From positions 1,116,001 to 1,180,000 of the forward strand of contig JAGMVK010000013.1 of the NCBI GenBank assembly GCA_020747065.1: DNA of 64,000 nucleotides, in the 5' to 3' direction. The notes beneath the pieces are model-generated. The model made no database searches. It saw only the letters and a program-made list of their open reading frames with translations, and was not told the DNA's origin. The position numbers and the translations under genes were made by a program. This document shows positions 1 through 9,493 of the stretch, piece by piece. Source of the stretch: Cadophora sp. MPI-SDFR-AT-0126 (lineage: Eukaryota > Ascomycota > Leotiomycetes > Helotiales > Ploettnerulaceae). Position 1 is the first letter of the stretch. Every line of letters starts with the position of its first letter.

Positions 1-922
1 CCAACATCGACTTCTGGGCTTGTTCAGATCACAGGGAACGTGGCTGCTAGCTCCACGCAATCATCTTTCGCGTTGATGGTTTCAATTCTCTTGCCCTCAA
101 TTCTGGCTTTGTTACTCTGAGTGAGCTTGGTGACATTCAAGGTACTCTTGCTTGGATTTTTCCTCTTTCTTTTGATTCTAGCGAATTCCATTTCCAAAAC
201 ACAATTCTGCGTCAGCGATCGATACCCTTCATTTCCCAGCACCCAGCACCCAGCATTTATAATTATATATCTTGACTTGACGACCACATGACAATCATGA
301 TATACACGATCCTTAATCGGTACATATAATTGCAATTTCACGATCCTTACGACACACACATTATAGCATATGCAGCGACGGCATTACCACAGAGATACCC
401 ACGGTCTTTACGCATTATTTTCGGTCTTGAGTTTTGAGGGAATAGATCATGGGTTTCGGGATTTGGATACGGATATACGGATTGAAATATACCCCCACAC
501 ATTCATTTAGCACGGATTGGATTGGATTGGCGTTTCCTGAAAGGAAGGATCGGAAAATAATAATTGGTGTTTCGGGCTTAGTGGGAATTTCGTATCCGTT
601 TGAGGATAAGTCAGATTCATCTATCAGGGGAAGGAGAGGAGACAGGTTGGGATGGCCTCAAAGAAAAGCTGGTGAAGAGGGCAGCGAAGTGGGAGATGGG
701 AAGAAAGGAAGCAATGAGATGACGATTTTTGCTTCTAATGTCCTTTGTTTAATGGTAATTGGTTTCTGGTGGGGGAAGAGAGAGGGGTACCGTTTGTAGC
801 CAGACAGAAACTTAATTTTTAAGGAAAATGAGGAAACTCTTGGTCGATTTACCAGTCGTTGCATGATTTAAGTCACTCGCCCGAATTGCTCGATCGATGC
901 GGAGTATCCATATGTACCTGAT
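1..922. other. Intergenic, no gene supported
   Basis: Short open frames on both strands show no domain, no start context and no splice structure. The stretch is probably the flank of a gene outside the window. Confidence 0.5.
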
Positions 923-1191
923 CGTCGGCGTAGCACCCCGCCAGGAGACTCATCATACCCCCTCACCCCTTAGTCGGGGCATATACCTGGACATTTGGAG
1001 GAGGTTAGACGTTTACGCGTATATCTGAGTTCCTTGAGTAAAAGACAAGGGTGACTCTAGGTCAGCTTAGCGACCTAATCAAAAGATATATAAGTGTGAA
1101 CAAACGTCTACCCTCTCCCAAAGTCCAAGTATATGCCCCGACTAAGGGGGAAGGGGGTATGATGAGTCTCCTGGAGGGGGCTACGCCGACG
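923..1191. repeat. Foldback (MITE-like) element with long inverted arms
   Basis: The left arm (923 to about 1015) starts CGTCGGCGTAGC and is repeated in inverse orientation in the right arm (about 1106-1191), which ends GCTACGCCGACG. The arms match over about 90 bases with a handful of mismatches and small indels, separated by roughly 90 bases that include a small palindrome (AGGTC...GACCT). There is no ORF inside. This architecture fits a non-autonomous foldback or MITE element. I see no convincing target-site duplication, so the family is not assignable. Confidence 0.8.
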
Positions 1192-1484
1192 ACTACTTCT
1201 ACAACTCGAAACCTTAAGACATGAAATTGCGTTTTCACTAGCGGTGTTTGAGCTTATGGTGGGATTGGACGACGATTGTGGCTTGCTTGCACAGCCTGGT
1301 CGGGTTTTGATCTGCCCTCAAAGTGAGCCTTCCACAGCTTTGCACAGCCTTGTGCCGCTTCAACTCGCCCCTCACCTTTCCTTCCAAACGGACAAATAAA
1401 GCCCGTCGAGGTCATCCATTTCATCGAAGAACTTTAGCCCATCCTTTCTCTCTCCTATTCACAAACCATTCGAGCCCCCCAAAG
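1192..1484. other. Upstream region of the four-helix membrane protein gene
   Basis: Non-coding as far as I can see. The coding frame stays open back to about 1323, but the ATG at 1485 (context AAAGATGG) is the first methionine followed by conserved-looking protein sequence. Confidence 0.4.
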
Positions 1485-2894
1485 ATGGAGCCCATATCCC
1501 TGGCGGAGACCGAGCCTAAAGTTGAAAGTGTATTCAGTCGGTCGCAAGCCATACAGCTCGAAATCCTGAAGGAAAACATTTCCGAGAAATACGGTATTGA
1601 CGCCGACTTCGTCGAGGAGTTTCTGAAAGCACCTCCAGGGAGGCAATGGCCAATATTCACGCTCCTATATCCGAAAGCAGCTTTTCTTATAGACAGCATT
1701 GTGGATGTGATTCGCGAGGTCGATAAGATCTTCGTATCCGAGTATAACCGTCACTATGACCTTCAGCTCTACGGTATCCAGAGCTCGCTTCTGTACCCCG
1801 TAAATGATCGGATAGACCTATGGCAGGAGAAGTTCGACGACATTATTGTGGCAGGACCTAGCAGCGGTCTCTGGGGCGATACAGTACGGGACTTCAAGGA
1901 AGAAGGTAGAAAGACGGTTGACGGTTCTTTAATAGACCAGATGAACTCGAGTTTAGCTGAGTTACCAGATGTTATATTGAGCCAACTGGAAAAGACAATT
2001 GGACATATCAAAGTCCGCTTCGACTTCCTGGCCAGTCGAATGGCCATGCTTGAGAGGTATGAGACTGAGTACCTGAAGGAGTCGCAAGGTAAGTTTATTT
2101 GGTTTGATTTGTAGCAAGACCTTTAATCAGCGCTAACAATTTTCAGAACTTAGAAGGAGAAAGCCTAACATATCTCGAACTTCGTCCAGCTCGAACGAAG
2201 GTGAAGTAGAATCAAGCGTCGTCTCCGGTACCCATACAAGTTTCGATGAAAATGAGGACGACAAGATCGAGGGACAAACAACCGGTCTCGAACTTCCCAG
2301 ACCTGTTCCAAATACAACTAGAATTCACGGCCGGAGACTTCAACGTACGGAACCATCTTCAGTCTCTCATACTGTTCATGCTAACCCTTCTAAGCCGTTT
2401 ATCCTATCTTACCGGCAACGAATCGTCCAGCCTCTAACCAGTCCCCCTTCACAAGTAACGGCACGAATAAATGGCAGGGCTTCACGCCTAATTGGTTATT
2501 CCTTGGCGAAAAGACAACAGTCCTCTGCCTCCTCCCCAGCCTGATTGTCATAAGTGCCATTTTGTTCGGAGTAGCAATTACCAGGTCCCCATCACCAACC
2601 TGTGCTGTCCCCATAAACAACGATGAGAATTTCTTCTCCAATATCTCACAAGCGATCCTATCGCTGTCGTCACTCTACTGCACTCTGATACCACTTCTAC
2701 GGAGCCGCGAGGTGCCACTGAATCTCTTCTGGTTTCGAGCTTGTATTTCGCTTAGCGCTGTGACAGGAGTGGCATCTGTTGCGGTATATGCTTTTCAATG
2801 GCAAAGCTCTCTTGCTTTTGGGTTTCTATGTAGCGTTTTTCAAGTTTTTGCAACGCTTCAATTGATCGAAGGACTAGACGCTACTATAAGTTGA
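1485..2894 (+). CDS. Hypothetical fungal membrane protein with C-terminal transmembrane helices
   Basis: I do not recognise a named family. Three exons, 1485-2088, 2147-2344 and 2395-2894, joined by introns of 58 and 50 nt (GTAAGT...CAG and GTACGG...GCTAAC...AAG), give 433 residues with an exact frame. The first about 200 residues are soluble, charged and predicted helical. A Ser/Thr-rich, probably disordered middle follows (about residues 202-295). The C-terminal third has about four hydrophobic segments, for example VLCLLPSLIVISAILFGVAI, ending near the stop. Topology therefore suggests a cytosolic N-terminal domain tethered to a membrane. No catalytic motif is visible. The in-frame alternative start at 1323 would add a basic, low-quality leader and is less likely. 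Confidence 0.72.
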
Positions 2895-3671
2895 GGTAGA
2901 GTCTATGAAAGCTAGTCATAGAAATTGAAATCCAATTTTTGTCAATGACGCATACAAAGTTTGCCTGATCAAGTCGAAGACTGAAGTCGAGCACCAGCAC
3001 GAAACCCTCGCCTGGACCGTGATTCATTCGTTTTAAACAAAATTGTATTCTATCCCGGTAGAGACTGGAAACTCTGAGACAAACGAGCACTTGTAAAAGT
3101 ATCTCTGGTAATTCCCCCAAGTTTAGAAGCTGTCGTTGTATGAGCACTGAGTTGGTACATGCGATGGTTTCCACTGTTACTGTGGACCTTTGAAAAGGCC
3201 TCATAAATTAGCGAGCGAGGCATGCCTTCTGGCGCTTGGGACCGCGAACATAAATAGAACCAAAGAAGGAAAAGTCCTTCCAAATGCATCTATCAAGATC
3301 AATGATTTTCTGGTCCTGGATTCCTAAATCTTAGTATTTCAAGTTGCTTTGTGGTGGTGATGTGATTCGGTTGCGTAATTGCACCCTGGCTGTCGTTCGT
3401 TGCTCGTGGGGATGGATTGACTATCGAAAATTTAGGCTTGTGGTTACGAGGAGACTTGAGTATCTCACCTTCGTAATATTGAGGTTTCTATGAGTCAAAT
3501 ACCCATCAAATTCCCCAATACAAAACTAACTTCATTGCCATCTCCAAACTCCTGCCAAGGAGCCAAGAAAGCCTCATCACGTGGTGGAGGTTTCATCCGA
3601 ATTAAGCCACATCTCAGGACCTCATCCTAAGCATCTGAAGCACTGTCAGCGTCCATACCGTATTTCCAGAT
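2895..3671. other. Intergenic, no gene supported
   Basis: Short reverse-strand frames (about 2884-3289) have neither domain nor signal features. The region separates two same-strand genes and probably holds the terminator of the first and promoter of the GH92 gene. Confidence 0.45.
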
Positions 3672-6289
3672 ATGCCGCGAGTCAAAACCAGCCATGTTGC
3701 TCGCGCAACATGTGCTGCGGCGGTGATATGTCTGTATTTCTTCTATTCGACCCCCTGGTCATCGACATCGAAACCTGGGGTGTGGCGTGGGGGCGGGGCA
3801 GATGTCCTTGATCATGTCAACATGTTCATTGGGACTATCAATGGAGGTGAGTTCCAAATCTGACTGATATGAACAACTGCTAATGTCGATATAGGTCACG
3901 CCTTCCCAGGAGCTTCACTGCCGTATGGTATGCAATTTTGACAACTACAGAAATATGGTCTCAGGCGGCTAACCAAAACAGGCATGGCAAAAGCCTCTGC
4001 AGACTGTATTGGTGAAGCTCATGGAGGATTTGCATCAGATGGAAGTGATATCTCCGGCTTTAGTCACATGCATGACTCAGGTACAGGTGGAGTGAGTTAT
4101 CTCCCCGTCCTAATCCAAATCCACAACACGCGTGACTAAAATGCTCTAGACTATATCTCTCGGAAACTTCCCGATATTCCCGCAGTATTGTGAAGATGAC
4201 GATGTTTCCAAGTGCAAATTCGCCAAAAATCAGCGTGTAGTGGGACGAGGGAACTACGATGCATCTCCAGGCTATTTCGATATCACTCTCGCTGATGGCA
4301 TTCATGGCGAGGCTACTGTGACGGCACATACTGCCTTATATCGATTCACATTCCCAAAGAATGCTTCCACGACTGGAGCGCCTCTTCATCCCGTCATAAC
4401 ACTCGATCTGAATGATCTCGCCAACACGCGAACTGGCGATGGAAAGGTGTCAATCGATCCCTTGACCGGCCAAATTCAAGGAAGTGGTATCTTCTCACCT
4501 AGTTTCGGCACCGGAAGGTATGAAGCTTTCTTCTGTATGGACTTTAATGGTGTAAAGCTACCATCGAGTTCGATATGGGAAGGCATAGGGACTCTCGTCA
4601 ACGAGACGACGAAAGACTTTGTTGGATATTCCCATGGAGGAACCTTATCTATGTTCAACCCACCGCGAGCGAATGATCATATCTTGGTTAGAGTCGGTCT
4701 GAGTCTCATCAGCTCGAGTCAAGCCTGCCGGAATGCAGAGTCCGAGATTCCAAAATTTGACTTTGGTAAAGTCAGAAAGGCAGCTGAGAATGAGTGGAGG
4801 AAAAAGTTCGACGTCATCAAAGTGGTACCGGGAGGTGTCGACAAAGACCTTCAAGCCATTTTTTGGAGTGGTTTCTATCGAACAATGATCAGTCCTCAGG
4901 ACTACACGGGCGAAAACCCGTTGTGGAACTCGACTGAACCCTATTTCGACAGTTTTTACTGTATCTGGGACTCATTCAGATCTCAGCATCCATTTCTCAC
5001 TTTGGTGGATCCCATCGAGCAATCCAGAATGGTCAGAGCACTCATTGACATTTGGAAATTTGAGGGTAAACTGCCAGATTGCCGGATGAGTTTATGCCAG
5101 GGCTTTACTCAAGGCGGCTCCAATGCCGATGTTGTCCTGGCTGATGCCTACGTCAAGAAATTGGGCGGAGATATTGACTGGGACCTGGCTTACCGAGCCG
5201 TTGTATCTGATGCCGAGGACGAACTTGAAAGATGGGACTATGCCGGTCGAGGGGGTCTTCACAGCTGGAAGCGACTAAACTTCATACCTATTCACGACAA
5301 AGATGATCAAGGATCGGGTCTCAGAACACGCAGTGTCTCTCGCACAGTCGAGTTTGCCTACAACGACTTCTGTATTGCGGCTATGGCAGAAGGACTAAAT
5401 CATAAAGAAGATAGTAGGAAATATCTCAGCAGGGCTGGGAACTGGCGTAACCTGTTCAAAGCGGATCAAAACTCGTCAATTGATGGCGTAGACACAGGCT
5501 TTGTCGGATTCTTGCAACCAAGGTATGCCCATCCGTCGAGTTGACGAATTAGTTTGCTAATGAATGTCCAGAAATGCGGATCTGACATGGGAAGAGCAAG
5601 ATCCAGCTAGATGCTCTCCACTGCTCAAACCAGACTCCTGCTATCTCGATGGTGGCGGCGGCGAGACCTACGAAGGCGCCTGCTGGCTCTACACATTTTT
5701 CGCCCCCCAAGATATGGCAGCGCTCGTCACCCTTCTTGGTGGCCCGGACGAATTTACTAAACGTCTTAACTTTCTCCACGAGAGCGGACTCCTGTATATG
5801 GGTGACGAGCAAGCATTCCTGACCGTATTCCTCTATCACTACTCCGGCCGTCCAGGCCTGAGCGCCAAACGTGCTCATGCATATATCCCCAAGGAATTTA
5901 ATAACACTATCAACGGTATTCCAGGGAACGATGACTCTGGAGCCATGGGCTCATTTGTCACTCTCACCATGATGGGTGTATTTCCTAATCCTGGTCAAGA
6001 CGTGTATTTCATCACGCCTCCTTTCTTCCAGGAAATCAGCATCGTCAATGCCCAGACAGGAAAGACGGCAACGATTAAGAATACCAACTTTGATACTGAA
6101 TATAAGAATATCTATATTCAGAGTGCAATGAGAGATGGGAAGCCCTGGACCAGGAATTGGATTGACCATAGCTTTTTCGCGGAGGGAGGAGTGCTGGAGT
6201 TGACGTTAGGGCCGGAGGAAAGTCAATGGGGGACAAGGAAGCAGGATTTGCCGCCGAGTATGAGCACGAAAGTTGAAGAGGCCATATAG
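3672..6289 (+). CDS. GH92 alpha-1,2-mannosidase family protein, membrane-anchored
   Basis: Five exons (3672-3846, 3895-3927, 3982-4091, 4150-5522, 5572-6289) give 802 residues, normal for glycoside hydrolase family 92, whose members are calcium-dependent exo-mannosidases acting on alpha-mannosides of glycans. Seen in the sequence: N-terminal motif NMFIGTINGGHAFPGAS, the loop GFSHMHDSGTGG, the (alpha/alpha) barrel segments MSLCQGFTQGGSNADVVLAD and YEGACWLYTFFAPQD, and the C-terminal signature GIPGNDDSGAMGS that carries conserved Asp residues of the family active site. A hydrophobic stretch at residues 15-27 (ATCAAAVICLYFF) after a basic start suggests a type II signal anchor or uncleaved signal peptide, so the enzyme probably acts in the secretory pathway or outside the cell. 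The substrate linkage cannot be read from sequence. Confidence 0.95.
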
Positions 6290-6974
6290 AAGTGGTCACA
6301 GGGCACTTGGCAAGTAGACCCTGGGAAATGTAAAGACGAAAAATTTACCACCGATCCGCGAGTCCGATACGTTTCTGGAGCTTCGCAATCTACGTACAGT
6401 CAGTGCTGACCAAGGTTATCAATGAAAATTACACTACAGTCACTGATTTGAGTTGTGGATCAATCGAGTTCCGGCGTTGGTGTGGGTTCTATACATCCGC
6501 TGTATTACTTGCTGTACTTCGCCGCAAAATATATTACAGCCCGATGCCAAAGAACTGCCGACACGGTAACTATAGTTAGGACTGCCTTTTGTGCAAAGAG
6601 GATGCTGGTAATAGAGAATTAGTGTTGCGCGTTTAGCGAGCAAGCCCCTGAATTCAACATCAACGGAGCTCGCCTCAGTGTATTTCAGTTAAGTGCGGGG
6701 TAATAGCGGGGCATCCCTCATCAGCTGTGCACCACCCAATTCAATTTCTCCTCGGATAACATGGATAACGAAGAAGTTGACTTTAAAAATCCTCGCTGGA
6801 GAACTTAACATGCCGGAAAACGCACCGCAATCTGAGGTCCTTTCTCCCCAAAATTGAACTTGCTGTTTGTACTCACACAGTCATGGAAGGCTTGATTGAC
6901 GCCGGACCTGATATCATTATGGAACGATAGTCTAGTCATTAGCAAACTCCTATTTCATGACCATTATTTTGGAT
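6290..6974. other. Convergent intergenic region, no gene supported
   Basis: Lies between the 3' ends of the GH92 gene and the coiled-coil gene. Only short frames without features; it should hold two opposing polyadenylation regions. Confidence 0.45.
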
Positions 6975-8108
6975 CTAACTTCTGCGTTGGGTCAAATTCT
7001 CCTGCAGACGAGCACACTGCTGCTGAACAAACTCGAACTGCTTGTTTTTATCGGCATTATCTGCCAGAGCCTGACGCGATTTCCGTTTCTCCTCATTCAA
7101 CTCGCTCCGCAATCTATTCAATGCCAAAGTCCTCTCCTCCAAGGCTCGAGTTTTCTCTTCCAGTTCAGTCTGCACCGCAGCCTTTGCTCGCTGCAACTCC
7201 GCATTTTCTTGTCTCGACGAAGCGAGCACACTCTCCAGATTCTGTTGCGTGTGTCGAAGAGTCTCTACCTCACGGCACAATCTTTCCAGCAGATCTTTGT
7301 ATCTTGCCTGATGTTGTGAATTTGTCCATGCATTTTCTGCAGTCGCGGCTATCGGTTCCTCAGATGACCCAGCAGCAGCTCGTACAGCTGGCCTTTGCAG
7401 CCGATTTGAGCTTTCGACTGGCTTTTGTTGCTTGTGTATCTCAGATCTCAGGTTCTGTCTCAAAATTCGTATTTCCTCTTCCTGCGCTTGATTCCTCGTT
7501 CTCAGATCCTCAGCCTCCTTGTTCTTCCTTCTCTCAATATCCGCAATATGCCGGAGAAACCTATCTTTCTGAGCCCTTAACTCCGCATCTTTCTGATTTT
7601 GTACATTATTAAGCTCTTGCTGTATCTGTGCCCTGGCAGCATTATGTTCCGCGTCATTCCTCAGGATTTCTGCGAGGCTATTCTGTAAGACGACTTGCTT
7701 CTCCAATTGATGTTCGTCATCTTTTCGCTGCAGTTCAATCTGCAATCTGCCAACTTCCCGAGAACTCCTTTCGAATTGTTGGGCTAGGAGCTCGGCTCGA
7801 TTTGTGGCTTCCAAGCGTTGTGCGTCGGAGCGTCGGAGTCGGCGGAGGGCATCTTGCTTCATTCGAACCGTTTGGCTGAGCTCATTCCGAAGGGTTTCGA
7901 CTTGGGATGCTTGGACGCTGGTGGTACTTGGTGAGTGGAGATCGGAGGGGGTGTATATTGGACTTGGTCGTTCGTTGATGGGTTGAAGTGGGCGTGACTT
8001 TCGACGAGGGAGTGAGTCACTGTTATTGTTGGTGTTCGTGGGGGCGTTGGTGTCGCCGAGTATGTTTACCCGCGCCAGACTAGCTTTCTGCTTGAGTTTG
8101 TGAAACAT
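6975..8108 (-). CDS. Coiled-coil protein, function unknown
   Basis: A single uninterrupted 377-residue frame from the ATG at 8108, which begins MFHKLKQKASLARVNILGDT. The frame stays open up to 8285, but that upstream part reads like untranslated sequence. Residues about 35-70 are rich in Ser, Pro and Asn and look disordered (LPRRKSRPLQPINERPSPIY). From about residue 75 to the end the protein is almost all charged heptad-like sequence (repeated LR, EL, RLQIELQRKDDEH), with one break near residues 245-275. This is a long parallel or antiparallel coiled coil of the type seen in spindle-pole, septation or cytoskeletal scaffold proteins. No globular domain is visible, so no specific role is assigned. 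Confidence 0.75.
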   Translation of the reverse strand: MFHKLKQKASLARVNILGDTNAPTNTNNNSDSLPRRKSRPLQPINERPSPIYTPSDLHSPSTTSVQASQVETLRNELSQTVRMKQDALRRLRRSDAQRLEATNRAELLAQQFERSSREVGRLQIELQRKDDEHQLEKQVVLQNSLAEILRNDAEHNAARAQIQQELNNVQNQKDAELRAQKDRFLRHIADIERRKNKEAEDLRTRNQAQEEEIRILRQNLRSEIHKQQKPVESSNRLQRPAVRAAAGSSEEPIAATAENAWTNSQHQARYKDLLERLCREVETLRHTQQNLESVLASSRQENAELQRAKAAVQTELEEKTRALEERTLALNRLRSELNEEKRKSRQALADNADKNKQFEFVQQQCARLQENLTQRRS

Positions 8109-8558
8109 GATATAGCATAGAAATATCCTGAGATATCCATTCCACATCGATTCTCGACTTTTGAAGCTTTCAAGAAATGTAATCCTGGGGAGAGAGTCAG
8201 GCTGGACTAGAATGCCTAACGCCAAGAACGGGCTTGCTGCTGAACGCACACTGCATGAGGTTGCGACATTGGAACGAATGAACACTTCTTTTCAATGCGG
8301 CAAGGCGGAGAATGCGCTCAATGATGCATGGTCATTTTTCTCACCGAACATTGCATGGTTCCTACAAATATTTGGGGGTCGCAGGCTGGGTAGTGCGGGA
8401 TTTTCAGGCATGTGTTAGACAGCATCGCGGAAGTCTCAGCACTTGAGAAGATTCAGGGCAAATATTATAGTATCATTCAGTTACCAAGCACAGTGTAGCC
8501 AGTCAAAGAGATGGTATCCGCCAAAGAGAATTTGGAGACCAAGGATGGGAAAATGCTT
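8109..8558. other. Intergenic region between coiled-coil and ubiquitin-like genes
   Basis: Holds the 3' end of the ubiquitin-like gene and the promoter of the coiled-coil gene, both read on the minus strand. A plus-strand frame at 8161-8418 shows no recognisable features. Confidence 0.4.
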
Positions 8559-9347
8559 CTAAGAAGTGCCTCCGCCTCTCAGCCTCATCACAAGGTGGAT
8601 GGTACAATTCTGCACGTGTCAGCAGGTATTTGCTGGAAATGGGACTCGATTCTTTACCTCGCCGAAGTTATAGCTCTCCAAAGTTCGTTCTGTTTTCGAC
8701 GATAATCAGATGTCAAGTCATAAACAGCTTAGAAGGGACTTAATACCATCTTCGAGCTGTTTCCCACCCCAAAGGAACCGGTAATATTCAATCTCAAGAG
8801 CCTTTTCGTCACCAAGTTTCTTTCGAAGCTGTTTCACTTTCCATTGCAGGCCAATTCCATGGATTGTGAGTGTTTTTCCATCTAGGTCCCTGAACATCAC
8901 ATTGTTAAGCACGATGGGCCCAGAGTTGTTGGTAGTATAGGGAGGCGGATTGATTGCGGGAGCGACGGAGCGGGTGAAGAAAATTGTATCGCCCTGCTTA
9001 GATTAGCCATTTATACAACTTTGTGACAATTATGAAGACAACTTACATCCTGAACACCATAAGAAGATAGAGTTGAGTTCACTGTAGGGTTCAGCCTCGT
9101 GGAATTCCCACCATTCTCGAGCACCTGAAAACTTACAATCAGACAACTCTTTATCAGCGAACGCAAGAGAAATGTTGTTCCACCCTTGAGGATTTGCGAG
9201 TTGTTCAGCAATCAGTTCCTTGAGGCTTTGAACTGTATTGGATGTCGGAACTCCATTCAAGCGTCGGCTGAGTCCTTCGTTCGAGTTGACCTCTTCGATG
9301 TAAAGAAAATTCCTCGCACAATCGTCGTCGGGCTTCCAGTCAGTCAT
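8559..9347 (-). CDS. Tandem ubiquitin-like modifier ending in RLRGG plus a 3-residue tail
   Basis: Five exons on the minus strand, 9137-9347, 9047-9081, 8747-8993, 8658-8689 and 8559-8609, with introns of 55, 53, 57 and 48 nt, give exactly 191 residues. Two ubiquitin folds are visible. UBL1 (about 13-90) ends with KELSDLNSTLSSYGVQDGDT, the usual end of a ubiquitin fold. After a Pro/Asn-rich linker (about 92-112), UBL2 (about 113-188) has GKTLTI, KQLEDERTLESYN and TIHLVMRLRGG, close to ubiquitin itself. The C-terminus is RLRGG (184-188) followed by Gly-Thr-Ser, so a protease would have to expose the di-glycine before E1 activation. Two-domain modifiers with this ending are known in vertebrates as ISG15 and FAT10. 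The gene is divergent from an RBR E3 ligase 146 bases away (392 if the later E3 start is used). That it is conjugated is inference. Confidence 0.88.
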
Positions 9348-9493
9348 GATGGTGAGGATACTTTGTATGTATTATTGTGATACTAATTCAATGGAAGTAT
9401 GCAGGGTACAGTTCGGATTTTAGGAAGTGAAGAATGGGCTGTGGAGGTTCCAAGTGGGGTCAGGCTGTAGGATTCGGTGGTGTTCGGTGAAGA
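9348..9493. promoter_or_regulatory. Shared promoter region of ubiquitin-like and RBR genes
   Basis: Only 146 bases separate the two head-to-head start codons (up to 392 if the E3 starts at 9740). This implies a bidirectional promoter and possible co-regulation. I see no clear TATA box or known operator in it. Confidence 0.55.

Noticed and set aside
6896..7612. Long plus-strand frame of 238 residues
   Set aside because: It is the antisense shadow of the coiled-coil gene; its Ser/Pro/Leu-rich sequence has no domain and the opposite strand has clear heptads.
9030..9210. Unspliced reading of the ubiquitin-like gene (tail through WEFHEAEPYSELNS)
   Set aside because: It breaks the ubiquitin fold; removing the 55-nt intron restores LSDLNSTLSSYGVQDGD and the correct phase.
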